Assembly: GCA_004352715.1 (NCBI GenBank)
Contig: SCFE01000001.1
Span: 1,722,569-1,786,568 of the forward strand
Source: Hofstenia miamia
Lineage: Eukaryota; Xenacoelomorpha; Acoela
Direction: 5' to 3'
Length of the DNA stretch: 64,000 bases
Positions within the stretch are counted from its first letter, which is position 1, and each line of letters opens with the position of its first letter. The notes under the pieces are model-generated. The model searched no databases. It worked only from the letters and a program-made list of their open reading frames with translations, and was not told the origin of the DNA. The position numbers and the translations under genes were made by a program. This document shows, piece by piece, positions 20,383-32,349 of this stretch.

Positions 20383-23093
20383 TATATAGCTATCATCATT
20401 GTATATTGCAAAATATTGCTTTAATATGTTGCAAATATAATATTTAGTTGCGATTAAGTTAACCACGTGTATTATCGATGTGTGAATGTCTGCAAATTAG
20501 TGACCAAAAATATGAATATATTGAAAAAGGCATTTTCAACGTTAAAAATAAATAATGGGGAATTAAGTCAGTTGTGTTATGTGCAACTATTAAAGAATTT
20601 AGCTTCAAGCAATTAAAATTCAAACGGTTATATTCGACTAGTTTATATTTCATTGATGTTAACAAATTAATGGCGTGGGGAAGACACCTCTAAACTGAAA
20701 CACTATAAACAATGGTTGCATTGTATGCAAGCAGAGTGCTTTAAATTGGGCCTCTGTATTACATATAACATTGATGGCGTACATGATAGTAGAAATGGCA
20801 TTTATTTACATTTGAAAGAAGTTGAATTTTAACAAAAATTTATTTTTGTGCAAACGGCCACTGAAAGAGCGAAGCATTTTCGTTTAAATTTTACAAATAA
20901 CTCATTTTAGTGCATGGCAGTTTCCCTAAGCAGTTTTTTCCTTAGGTTTCATGAATAGAAAAGTGTCTCCTCCTTCATTTATGTTCTAAAATTCTGCTCT
21001 GTCGGGAGCCGTTGTAGCTGCTATGATCTCAGACTTTGTGCAAGGCGATGCTTAACGAAGCTTGAGCAGCCTAACTGTGAAAAGAATCGTTTGGGATTAA
21101 TTGATAGCCCGTGGGATTTGAAAATAATTATTATTTTAACTTAGGGATAATTTGAATAAATTTCAGGGAATAAAAAATTCAAAAATAATGATTTCAAATA
21201 CATTGGGTACAACAATTTGGAGAAACGGATGGTCTTTTTAAGAAGACCACAAGCTGTTTAAGAATAATCACTAAGTGACATTTTTGAAAAATGCTTAAAC
21301 CTAGCTTAGACTGGTAAAAATTTTTAATCAGTAACGTTTCTTTTTAACCTAGCAAAATTTACACGTTTAACATGTTCTTTAAAAAATGTTTCATTGCCTA
21401 TTACTAACATTGTCGCAGCTACATGTGCGAACAGCAACTGGTAACTAATGCTTTGCGGGAGGGAAAATATTGAATGCCCGGACCCTCTCGTTCTCCCACT
21501 GTGCCCGAGATCCGCCGGTTGACTAAAAATAGACAAGTGATCTAAATTTTTTAGTCTGATTTCTAACAGTAGCCATAGAAAACGAATTCCAAAAATGACA
21601 TTAGACTAAAATTTGTTAGGCATCTTATATTTGTAATCAAACACAAATACATCTAAATAAAAACTTTGAGAGAAACATGCACAAAACACAAATATTCATA
21701 TAAATTTCTGGGAAAATACTGTGTGCTCATTCCCGGTCACCATGCTTTAAAAGACAACGGGCTGCCCGTCCCTGGTCGTTGACCTCCTATTCATTGCCCG
21801 CCGGCTGATGCCCGCGAAACAATACTAGTGAAATGAATTGCGCGTAGTTTCAATTCAGTAATCAGCAACGAAGTTTGACAAGGAATTTTAATTGATTCAA
21901 GCAAGCAATTGCTTAAAAATTTTCTAGGTTAAATCGCAAAATTTTGGCATTTTTCTAAGCAATTTTAGACCTATAGCTCCAGCCAGAGACTACATAATGC
22001 ACTAATGTGTTGAAATAGCTAGTTTAACCTTCATTTGTTTTTCTTAAATGTTTACCTGACTTCGAACGAATTGTATGCCCTGGAGGATCTACAGAAGGGG
22101 CCGAGGGGGCGACAGTCCTTTCTAACGTGTTTTTTGCAGAGTGGCGCACCTTTTTGCTAGCAAATTGTCAGCAATTAATATGCTGATCATTGCTTTAGAC
22201 TTTTCTTGTCAATATTTGAAGTCTACCCTTACTAATGTAAATATAGATGATCCAATAATGGAAATTATTGAATCATATGCCATTAATTTCCATGTTAGAG
22301 TTCTGTAGGACTGGTCGCGTTCTTGGACCACTTACTGGACCTACAGAGTTGGAGCGCAACAAAAAATTAAAGTCCTGATGATATCAGTACTGGGGCGGGA
22401 TCAATGCGATTATATGGTTTGGTCTTGAAGGTCTCTAGCTCATTTTTACATTTTTTTTAAATTTTGTTTTTGTATGCTTTAAATTTTAAAATGTAAAATC
22501 AACTATAAACTTAAAAAATTAATGCTAAGAAATAAATGTGTACTTTGGACTAAACTATTAGTGCCCTATTCATTGTTTTGCTCAAAAAAATAGATTTTTT
22601 CATCACTTTGTATCCCCTAATAGGTACTTTAAATTAAAAACACGTATATTTAATGACGATTTTTTCATTATTAAGGGACTTCGAATTGTAAGAAGTGAAT
22701 GAATTGCATTTCAAAAAATTTATTTTAAGTTTTGTTATTGAAATTGCTTTTTGCTTACTTTATTGCAAAAAAATAGTTAGTTATATCATTTAAATTCATT
22801 CCACAAAATTAGAAAACACAAAAATCCTCACACTGTATTCATTAGAATTTCCTAATGTTTGATAAAAAAAGTACATCTATAGACACAACAAACTAATATT
22901 GAAGTAATTGTACATGCATTGGCCTTATTTTAATAAGGCTCCTAGATACAATAATAGAAAATGAAAATAACGAACAGAATGTAATTTTGGCAAAGCGCAA
23001 AGGTTCAAGAATTATTTTGAAAAATATGTGGACTCATTGGAATAAGTTTTTGTTGAAATTTACTTAAAAATATCAGTGTTATTTTTTTGACAG
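20383..23093. other. Intergenic or intronic, no gene seen
   Basis: No supported gene. Scattered short similarity to the preceding MITE (for example 'agctgtttaagaata' near 21250) suggests older relatives. 21440-21510 and 21730-21810 are GC-richer islands without reading frames of note. Confidence 0.4.
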
Positions 23094-23320
23094 ATTTGAC
23101 TAGCACCCGTAAAGTACCACTTGCCCCTCAGATGCAAAATCCTGGCTTCGCCAATAATTTTATGCTTAGTACCTTGATGCCACCTGATCTAGAAATTTAC
23201 TCCACACAAAATACCGATAACAGGGGTGTAGTCCTAAAATTTGCAGTGGGTATACGTCAATTGCCAGTTCAAAGCAACGTATTCGAGACATGTTTTACTG
23301 AAGACCCAATATGGAAATGA
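23094..23320 (+). other. Candidate terminal exon, unassigned
   Basis: Begins after a pyrimidine-rich acceptor (gttatttttttgacag, AG at 23092-23093). The frame in phase 2 is open to a TGA at 23318-23320, giving 'LAPQMQNPGFANNFMLSTLM', 'PPDLEIYSTQNTDNRGVVLK' and 'FAVGIRQLPVQSNVFETCFT'. The composition is protein-like and unusually GC-rich for the locality. I cannot name the protein. Whether it belongs with the candidate exons at 19.4 or 23.7 kb is unknown. Confidence 0.4.
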
Positions 23321-23500
23321 TATAATTTGGCGTATAAATTAACGATTGTTAAACATTGAATTTTTTTGATATTGGTATCAATGATATTAAATAAGATATT
23401 ATTATACTGTACTTAAGATGCATATACCGTCATCTAAAGTTCTAGTTCTTATTATGACAACTATAAACAATACTAGAAAAAACTACACATATAGCAGTTT

Positions 23501-23503
<3 letters not shown>

Positions 23504-23553
<50 letters not shown>
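23504..23553. repeat. (TA)n microsatellite
   Basis: About 25 TA repeats, not flanked by the MITE termini seen at other TA tracts in the window. Confidence 0.95.
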
Positions 23554-23563
<10 letters not shown>

Positions 23564-23651
23564 ATATTTCACTTTGTATTTGTAGCACATTCTTCCTTTC
23601 TGAATGTACATGTGTTATATTTACGTGATTTGAAGCCTATAACATTCCGTT

Positions 23652-23799
23652 GATGAAGAAGCCGCGAATGAATATATTGTTCCACATGATCAAAGTTGGT
23701 TCTATGATTTTCACATATACCATCTCAAATACGGAAAAATATTATTTCTTATTGGAGAATCTCTTTCGCATTCAGCAGAGCTACATGATTTCAGGTATT
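23652..23799 (+). other. Candidate exon, unassigned
   Basis: Open frame starting at 23652 that reads 'DEEAANEYIVPHDQSWFYDF', 'HIYHLKYGKILFLIGESLSH' and 'SAELHDF', followed by ag|gtattg, a possible donor. The composition looks like a real protein, with an acidic start and then alternating hydrophobic residues. A second overlapping frame is also open. No clear acceptor precedes it and a stop lies at 23640-23642 in the same frame. Family not recognised. Confidence 0.3.
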
Positions 23800-25424
23800 G
23801 TTTTAATACTTAAAAAAGTTCTCTCAAGTTAATGGGTACTCATTTGCCTACAACTTCTAACAATTCACGAAGTCCATTTATTGCGTTTGCCTCATAAATT
23901 TTTAGTCTCTCTGTGAGATACTTTATCTGCTTCTCACCATGTCTGATAGAAGATTCTTTGAGCCACTTGGAATCCAATGCTTTAAGAAAATTGTAAAATT
24001 TAATGTTTGTGTTGGCTGTAGAACAAATTCTGCTGTTCGTGCGAACAACCAAACTCTGAATTAGTTTATTACCATTAATGGACATGACTTTATTATTCTT
24101 GTGCAATGAAGATCCTTAGAACTGCACCTTTCCCAAGCCCATTCTAAAAAAATGCCGTTTCGGCCTATGTAGGCCTATTTTTCTGATACTTGTCTAAAAA
24201 ATTCAAGAAATTGTCTGTTTGCTTGACTAAAAATAGGTGTTAGAAATTTCTAATAAAATTTATACACACTCAAATTGAAAATCCTAAATTGAGTTTCAGA
24301 ACAGTATAAGATACAAATATAAAATTTCAAAAATGCAATGTTTATAAAATATATATAATTCACTGCATTTTGGTTTTGCGTAATAGCATATTTTTATGAA
24401 CTTTGGCCCCTTCTCTAATACCTCGGCACAAGAGCACCCTACCCAACCTATGACCATTTTTGACCACTCTACATTACATTGAGAGAATATAATCCACAGT
24501 TGTCAACAAGGAATAAACAAATTATTAAACATAGACTGTACACATTTTAAGAAATATATTCGAAGCCTAATTTTCCAAGAGTTGGTAACAATGAGCCGCA
24601 GCATTTTTAGCTTAGTTTCTTACAAAAGATGTACCGATAAACCGATAACTCATTTGGTATTTTTTAACCGATGTGATAATGTAGCAAAAATATTAAAAGT
24701 TACAATGGCGACTTATGATGGGGAAATGACATACTGTTTACATCTACGATGCAGAGATGGGAATCGGGTACCCAATGTCGGGCATCGGTAGTTGGGTCGG
24801 GTAAGGGACTGAATAGACCGTTCGGGTCGGGGTTATTGATAAAATTCTGTATCGGATTTGGTCGAATATTGTTATTTCAGAGGATACTCACGCATATTCA
24901 TATAAACGCAATAATTTTCTGCTTGGTATACTCTAATAGAACTGCCCGACAACGTATTAATTACATGATATTGTAAACCAGAATAAGAGGTTTGACAAAC
25001 TGATGATAAATGCACGTAATTCTAAGCAAAAATACAATCCTTAGGGAAAGACTATACTGAAAATTTATAACTCTCATCAAAGTTGACACACAATGCATTT
25101 CGTATTGGAACCCAACACATTACTAAATGCTTATCTAAATTCCCCCTCTTGCTTCTAAAGTACATGCAGGCCACGACATGAAACATTCCAATGTTTGCCT
25201 GACTTTTTAGCTTGTGCATTAGTTTTATGCAGCAAGTTGGCAATTATATATATATATTTTTAAATATATTGAAACTGATTTTGCTTGATAACTGAATGCA
25301 GTTGATTTTGAAAAATTTAATGCTACTAAGAAATTCCTGGAATTTAAAATGAAACTAATATTTCATTTGAGTTCTACCTAATGATATAAACCTTACTGTT
25401 GAGGAAGCTGAAGCAGAATAAACC
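23800..25424. other. No gene seen; isolated hAT-like terminus
   Basis: AT-rich. The motif cagagatgggaa at 24752, followed by GGGTCGGGT-type repeats to about 24850, resembles one end of a common hAT family, but no matching right end or target duplication was found. A minus-strand open frame at 23840-24106 has no recognisable features. Confidence 0.35.
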
Positions 25425-25625
25425 ACAGCTAGTCACGGAGAATGAGAGGGTGACGATAGTGAGGGATTTGAAAATACAGACGAGTAAGGTGGTAGATAAG
25501 ACGAAGGAATGGGAACAGTGATAGGCCTAAAAATACCGAAATGTAGAAAACAAGGAAAAATATCAGATAAAAAGGCATAGAGAGTTGGCAAAGGAAATTG
25601 AGAGATTATGGAAATTGAAGAACGT
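25425..25625 (+). mobile_element. R4/Dong-type LINE fragment (third copy)
   Basis: Short plus-strand piece matching the C-terminal end of the LINE at 8863-12755. It contains 'DLKIQTSKVV' and 'RELAKEIERLWKLKNV', corresponding to the RLE region and C-terminal tail. Stops and frame changes present. It joins a different LINE at about 25626. Confidence 0.6.
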
Positions 25626-26440
25626 TTGTCATTCAGCTATTTTCTTCAAATTTAGCTACTAGGATAATACCTGATATTTGGAAGATTGCCTAAATTACGC
25701 CCTTCTTCAAAAGTGGAGATAAGACAAATGTTGTTTATTATAGACCAATCAGTATTCTTCCTCTCTCTCAATTATCTTTGAAAAGATAATTTTCAAGCAT
25801 TTTTATCCGCACATCTCTCCTAAATTACGATTTCTCAGCACTGTTTCTTACAAAGGAGATCTACTACGTCACAGCTACTATTACAATATCTCTTGAAAAT
25901 ATTTTCAAAAACCTTGATAATAATGTTGAAGCTATAGTTTTTACATGGATTTTGAAAAGGCTTTCGACAAAATGGATCACAAAATATTGCTACGCTTCAA
26001 TATTGGTGACGACATCATGTGCCTCTCATATCTAGCTATCTCTTCCATCGCTGAGCCAGAGTGTAAAAAATTTAAGATGCGATTTCTCAACCTCTTGCAA
26101 TTAAAGGAGTTGTGCTTCAAGGTAGTGTTCTGGGTCCTCTATTTTTCATGGTGTTCATCAATGACCTTCCTGATTCTCTTCTCTGTCCATCATCTTTTCT
26201 ACATGCTGATGATTCTAAATTTTTGTACTTATCAAAGAATAATTTAATTTTAAACGAAATTTATATTAGTAAGTGGGCTCTGACCAACAACATGAAGTTT
26301 AATCACATCAAGACTGAAGTAATTAAGTTCTCTTGAACTAGATCTTATATTCCTAATTTTAAAATTAGTCTATCATTCGGCTCTTTAAAATCCAGCAATT
26401 ATGTGAAAGATTTAGGGTTATTTATCAGCTCAAATCTAAA
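25626..26440 (+). mobile_element. APE-type LINE, degenerate RT
   Basis: Plus-strand reverse transcriptase pieces in order: 'NVVYYRPISILP' (about 25730), 'YMDFEKAFDKMDHKILLRF' (25942-26000), 'GVLQGSVLGPLFFMVFINDL' (about 26108-26167) and 'HADDSKFLYLSKNNL' (about 26200-26245), then 'NNMKFNHIKTEVIKFS' (about 26290-26335). The catalytic Asp pair is still visible as ADD. Frameshifts make it inactive. CR1/Jockey-like, clade unresolved. Confidence 0.7.
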
Positions 26441-26640
26441 TGTCTTCTAGTCTCGCCAATGTATGAACTTGAACATTCATCACAGTCGTATGAATAAACG
26501 ATATTAGAAGACAGGGAAATTGGCATGTGATCTTTATTAAGGAACATCTGCATGGTTTTCGTTGCATAAAATACTGGACATTTTCGAAATTTGTCATTCT
26601 TTGTTATATGTTTTTATGGTTCTCTTCAGTTGTTCTTCTC
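26437..26640 (-). mobile_element. Penelope-like GIY-YIG fragment
   Basis: The minus-strand frame gives 'DHMPISLSSNIVYSYDCDEC' followed by 'SSSYIGETRR'. This is a well-preserved GIY-YIG endonuclease core of the Penelope-like type (V-Y-x-Y-x-C-x-x-C then Y-I-G-E-T-x-R). Its 3' part is replaced by the neighbouring LINE end at about 26437. Only the region around the motif remains. It is a different, better preserved sequence than the pair at 3.4-4.1 kb. Confidence 0.7.
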
Positions 26641-26917
26641 AAAAAAAAATATAAGAGGGCATCTACAATCAGATAAATATATATATTCATGGATGTGCAC
26701 CTAAGCTGAAAGATTTTAACATGCTAGTAAAACATCGTAAAATTAAGATTGCAGAAGCCATATGTATTAAATCAACCAAGAAAACCTTTAATAAATAAAC
26801 AAAGACATCAATCAAATTTAAAAATTTATTAAAGATCAAAAACATTTAATGAAAAAAATTTGAAGATGACAAAAATGTTTGTTGAAACATGTCACGATAA
26901 AAGCAATAAAAGTTTTC

Positions 26918-26952
<35 letters not shown>

Positions 26953-29900
26953 AAGTCTACAGCAATTAAAGAATATTTGGAATACGCATTTCCAGATACT
27001 TTCGTAATTTTCCAATATATGAAAGTAGTCCAAAAGATATTTAGTTTCATAATCGATATAAACAACAAGCGTAAATATTATCCGGGAATGTAATTCTTGC
27101 TTTCTATTTCATCAATGGATTTGCATGATAGATTTGCCAAAATTGGAATAAATTTTATAATTTTAGGCAAATGGAGTTTATAGTTGCAAATAACATATAC
27201 ATTTTTCACACACTGAAGTAGTTTTTGAAAATACTCTAAATCCAATATTAAATATAAATTAAATATTTAAACAAATTGTATTACTTTAGAAGTGACACAA
27301 AGCCACTCATGTCATATTGTTTACATTATGAATATTTATTATCATTAATCAATGTACTTAAATTCACATGTAAATTGAAAATGGTCAATAGTATTAGTAA
27401 ACATTTATTAATTGATAATTGTATTATGTTCTGATAAACTTATTGAATAATGACAGGTTGTATGCTGAATACTAAAAATACAGACACTAGTAGCAAAGAG
27501 TTAGTCAGAATATTCTATGTTGCATTATGAATTTAGTACAAAATAGAAATATATATATATCCATAAAGAGAAGTACTTGGTAATTTTAGAACAAAACTAT
27601 TGCTTTGAACCAATTCAGGTATCGCTTTTATGCAGTGTTCATTTTAAATATATATGTGGTAAGGTAAGTTAAAGAAATGTCATTACGTATTTCCTTTGCT
27701 TACTATTTCACGACAACAGTCGTGTTATTTTATTAATTTATGGTTCTCTAGTGATACAGATTCTATCCTTAAATTTCTTATTTACAATTGATAACTCGTT
27801 ACATTTAAGTATTTCATGTTTTACTTGGATTTCAAAAATTTACCAATGGATTTAAATTTTGTATTAGGCATTTTTTTATTGGCATCAAATAAGATATACG
27901 TTTGATTTAACCCTAACCGATCTGAGTGGTAAATGATTCCCCTTCCATTATGCTTTTGATTATTATTCAAAAAGTTGCAGAGCTTTCATAATAAGACTAA
28001 GCAAATTTCCTAACTTTTATTGGGGCCATAATCCTAATAAAAATTTCCTAAATATCTTCATGGTATTGTTTTCAATCAAGAGCATAAACTTCCTATTTTT
28101 ATAATAACTTATTATTGTTGGTGTGAAAAAAGTAAGCTATACAAGAAAATTATACATGTTAAGTTAGGAATGAGTCCTAATGAATTCGATCATTTCCAAC
28201 TGCTAAAAGCAATATTTTACATATTTGAAAAAAATTGAAATTTAGCACGTCATCAAAATATGGGCATCAAATTTCTCAAGATTCCAAATGATATTTTTTA
28301 ATAGGAAGAATATTTGTACAAAGTTTCACATTAATATCGTAATTATAATTTAAGTAGGCGAAATTCCCATCTCCAAGAGCCCAAAAAAACTCAAGGTTGA
28401 ATAAGGTTAACAAACCCGTAAACATCTAATGATTTGAAAAAATATGATGCAATTGAAATGCTTTTTCAAATATACAATTTACAAATAGAATAGTTGTTTT
28501 TTCAATAAGTCAGAATTTTGAGATTATTAGCATTAAGTAATACAGATTTTTCTAAATTTTGTTGTAACTTATTTTTTAAATTGTATTCATTTATTTAAGT
28601 TACATTTTTAATATTTAATAACTAATTTCAACTAAATATTTTCCAACCCTGCCATGGCATCCATCTTTTGTAAGTTATCTGAAAATCATTAAAATGCTTC
28701 TTCTATCAAAACCGGGTAAAAATTTTGCCATTTTCATTGTAGATGGACCATGTCTACAGAATGTGGCTGAGAAAACATTACTGTGACCGAGTTTTATACA
28801 AGGCTACGAAATCATTAATAATATCCATTCTTAATCTGATGTTGTAAGGATATATTCTCTATTAATTTCATTGCAAGGTTGAATAAAAAGCTTGACCATA
28901 TTAAAGATATATGAAACATTACATTTCAAATACAAAATTAAAATTTATTCACATTTGTGCAATAATTTCATTGCTCAATTGGAAAACTTGATCAACCTAC
29001 TATTGATGTCATTTTATCTGTGTCTATTACAGAAATTGTATAAATTCAATATGCACCTCTTTTGCAATACACTCTCAATTTTACTCCATTCTGCAACATA
29101 AAACACTTGTAAACCATACTTATGTATTTATGAAAAATTCAGCCAGTGACCCATTCTTAGCCATCAGATACAGAAAATCGAAGGTTCAAACTCAGATTTA
29201 GTCAATGCATATCATTTTTAAGACATATTCTGTCCCTGAACCATTTTTTCTCGAACAATCTTCTACTTTTGGAAAAAAGTGGTACGACTCATGGGTCAAT
29301 ATGAGTCGAATAATCCCACTTTCAGTCTTGATAATAATCCAAAATGAGTGATGATTACCATTATTCTATGTTATAATATCCATCTACTTTTCGTGGGAAA
29401 TCATCCCTAATCGCAACTTTATGCATTTGATCATATTTTCTTCTTATGGTAATTTGAAACTGCATTTATAATTCCTTATAATTTTACCATAATAAACTAA
29501 ACGAAAATGTATTACTCCCACATGCATGGATAAAGGGAAAAATAATACGAGCCTTCAAAAATATCAATACAATAATAACTCACAATAATTTTTGTAAGTA
29601 GTTTAAAAAGTTTTGTTAGGAAAAATCGAAAAAATATTAGATTTTCCAGTTGACATGAATTGCATTCTCAAGTATTTCTTGTGAATAGTATTTGTAGCAT
29701 CTCGCTTCAGACAAAAACAATAATCTCCAAATATGTTAGCATCACATCTTTCTTGGTATCTTTATCTACATATATTTCAATGTAATGTTGGATAGAAAGT
29801 CATGCAGCCAATTCAGCACTACCAGTCTCTCGTTCTCTCTCTACACGTTTTCAAGATCTATTTCAGAAAAAGTAAGACCAATTTCAGAATGCTTGAAATC

Positions 29901-30870
29901 CTTAGGTTTTCATAAACCAATTCAATGTGAAGGAACACGAGGGCTGTAGTGCTTCGAAGTCTATACTCTAGCCCATTGCATTACAAACAGAGCTGTCTAA
30001 TGGAAGACTTAGTGTTTTTTTATAATGTTGAAATTTGATTATCAGGGTGAAATTTTCTCGTTTTTAAATTTACGTAGATGATTATCTGAAAATATTTCAA
30101 ATAGAGAACCCCTATTCGACATCTTCCGATTAACTGAATTTGCCACTAAATATTAGTATAGAAGTTTTAGTTAAATTAAAAGTTATCTATTAATTAATCT
30201 TTAACTTAATAAAATTCAACATTAACAATAAATTAAACGTTATCAGCCTTACCTATAACACATTAATTTGATGAAGATTACTTCTAAGAAGTCTTTTTGA
30301 TTTTGCGTTGATATAAGTTTAAGTAAGGGAAATGTGGAGGGCTGGAATGACAAAGGCCTAAGTTGTATTACTTTTGCTGGACTATTTCCAACTCTGAGCT
30401 ATGCCATGCTGTGAAGCATATTGAAAATATTCGAAATCTAAGAATTTACTCAGAAATAGGAATTATTTAGATATTCGAGAACTGTATGTGAAAAAAGTTA
30501 TTGAAATCGGCAATTTTGAAAGCAAATACGTGAAAGCTGTTGAGCATTAAAAAATAATATTCACAGGAAGAGATACATTTTTATCAGGCTCGTATAAGAA
30601 GAACATCAGATAGCGGACCATTTGTAAGTATGGCTTAGATCATAGACTGGCTTATGTAATGAAAATCTCGCAAACGGAAGATGAGGCATATACAAAAGTA
30701 GGTTTGGATGTATTATCACAAAAGTTTTCAAATTTATAATAAATCAATGACAAATTAACTAACGTTAAGCTATAATGAATAAAATTTGGTGTGCAACCTT
30801 AGTATGCTATACTATCACTGTAAAAATACCGATGAAAGGAAACAAGCTGTTTGTAGTCCTCAAACCAAAG

Positions 30871-30873
<3 letters not shown>
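26641..30873. other. Long AT-rich stretch, no gene seen
   Basis: A (TA)n run lies at 26922-26950. An open frame follows it (about 26953-27092, 'KSTAIKEYLEYAFPDTFVIF'), preceded by a possible acceptor (tatttaaag); it has no recognisable family. Elsewhere frames are short and low in complexity. Given CCDC93 downstream, upstream exons could lie here, but none was identified. Confidence 0.4.

Positions 30874-30916
<43 letters not shown>
30874..30916. repeat. (TA)n microsatellite
   Basis: TA tract directly abutting the left terminus of MITE family B, copy 1. Confidence 0.95.
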
Positions 30917-30918
<2 letters not shown>

Positions 30919-31688
30919 GTCGTTTGTACCATACTAATGGTGAAACTTCATTACAAACAAAGAATTCTGAAAAAAATGACTGTTACAAACGACGAATCAC
31001 CTTTTGGGGTTTAAAATTGAGGAGAATGCAAAATTTTCGAATTTATTCAGTTAGTGCATCTCAGTATCCTCTCAATATATCCTACTGGATTAATGGGTCT
31101 AAAAAATGGTTTTTTCACAGCAAAAATGCTTGGATCAACTTCACACATAGTTCATTAGCTCCCAAATTAAAAACTACATCTAGTAAAGTTCTTTCAAGAT
31201 GTGTAGGATATGGACTACTTTGTTTTGATTTTGAAATTTCCTTTACAATCCACTATACCGTCTTGATCCTATATTTTGGGGAATAATCGTTAATATCTCA
31301 GCGAATAATGCTTGGATCGACTTCGAACCTAGCTCATTAGCTTCCAAATTAAAAACTACATCTACTAAATTTCTTTAAAGATTTATAGGATATGGTATAA
31401 TACCTTTGATTACTATGTACTTAACAATATTATATGGTTATTGAAGTTCAAGACTTTCGAGGTTGCTGTAGCCAAGAAATTAATCAACTATGGAAGGCAT
31501 TGGCTCTAATAAATGGAATAGGCACTAGTGTAATGCATATGATTAAAAAACTGTTAAAATTGCAACATCATTAATATAAAAAAATTTTTTGGTTACAAAC
31601 GAAGAATATTGTTACAAACGGCGTATATATATGAAAATGATTATAAGTGACGAATATAAATTCTGCATAAATTACAAACGACGAGTAT
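30915..31688. mobile_element. (TA)n-inserted MITE, family B, copy 1
   Basis: About 770 bp with termini tattcgtcgtttgta and tacaaacgacgagta, inverted with one mismatch, and (TA)n on both sides. The motif ACAAACGACG or a close variant recurs: inverted at the left tip, forward near 30951 and 30984, then near 31592, 31611, 31642 and 31672. The interior holds an imperfect tandem duplication of about 180 bp ('aatgcttggatc' start, near 31124 and 31308). The left part is almost identical to copy 2 at 51660. An open frame here differs from copy 2 by amino-acid-changing substitutions, so it is probably not coding. Confidence 0.8.
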
Positions 31689-32006
31689 ATATATATATAT
31701 ATGAAATTGCGTAAATTTATCGAAACGACTAAGCAAACACAGTTAGTATAGATATATATACATATGATTTGTGTTGTTACGATCGCCGTTGAAAATGTCG
31801 TGGGCGGGTCTAATGGGTGTTCAAAATTTTACCCCATGGACAAGCCTGGAAATTTAGCACATCCAATTTTAATTAATATTATTTTTGTGTATTTCCGAAG
31901 TCTGGAACCAAATTGATTCCTTGCAATATGCATTCTGAATTGCTTATTGAAATAGTGAGGCTTCTGTTAAATTTTATTGTTCTCGGTTGTATGAGTGATT
32001 ATTTAG
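31689..32006. other. Intronic or upstream of CCDC93 exon
   Basis: Residual (TA)n to about 31702, then AT-rich sequence ending in the splice acceptor tttag at 32002-32006. No separate feature. Confidence 0.5.
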
Positions 32007-32215
32007 GGTGATAAACCTAATGAATTGGTAGACGAAAATGAGATGGCAAGATTGATGGACAATATGTCTACATCTAATGAAACCGGGCGCGTTTCTTCTC
32101 AAGTTGTCGGAAAAATTTTTTCATTACAATCTGATAAAATTCAAGAGGCGGCAGCTTTAGCCTTAGACAAACAACAATCAATTGATGTCACTGCAACGGT
32201 TGCCAGGCAACATAA
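32007..32215 (+). CDS. CCDC93: CCDC93 exon (first recognised)
   Basis: 209-bp exon between acceptor ag (32005-32006) and donor GT (32216-32217, aa|gtaagt). It starts in phase 0 and ends with two bases of a codon. It encodes 'NEMARLMDNMSTSNETGRVS' and 'SQVVGKIFSLQSDKIQEAAA', matching the middle of CCDC93 just before the long coiled coil. CCDC93 is a subunit of the CCC complex (COMMD proteins, CCDC22, CCDC93), which works with retriever and WASH in recycling of endosomal cargo. The five exons in this window give about 367 residues, the C-terminal 60 percent of a protein of about 630. The N-terminal NN-calponin-homology-like domain should be encoded upstream but was not found. Confidence 0.88.
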
Positions 32216-32349
32216 GTAAGTCATGCTATTTTAACACTGACGTAAATTATGTCATTGTGTTAATGAATAATTAATTATCAATAGTTAAATATGGTATAGT
32301 TGCTCATCTCGATGATTCATAGTCGACTCTTGTGTTTCAGTAGAGACCA

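Noticed and set aside
24752-24860. Complete hAT element starting with cagagatgggaa
   Set aside because: No matching right end with target duplication found downstream. A similar inverted end at 39200 (ttcccatctttg) is too far away and has no partner either.
30786-31286. Open frame of 166 codons in MITE B, also open in copy 2 (51669-52031)
   Set aside because: It starts in the TA microsatellite. The observed differences between the copies change amino acids (Asp/Asn, Ile/Thr), and there is no similarity to any transposase. Conservation is explained by the recent age of the element.
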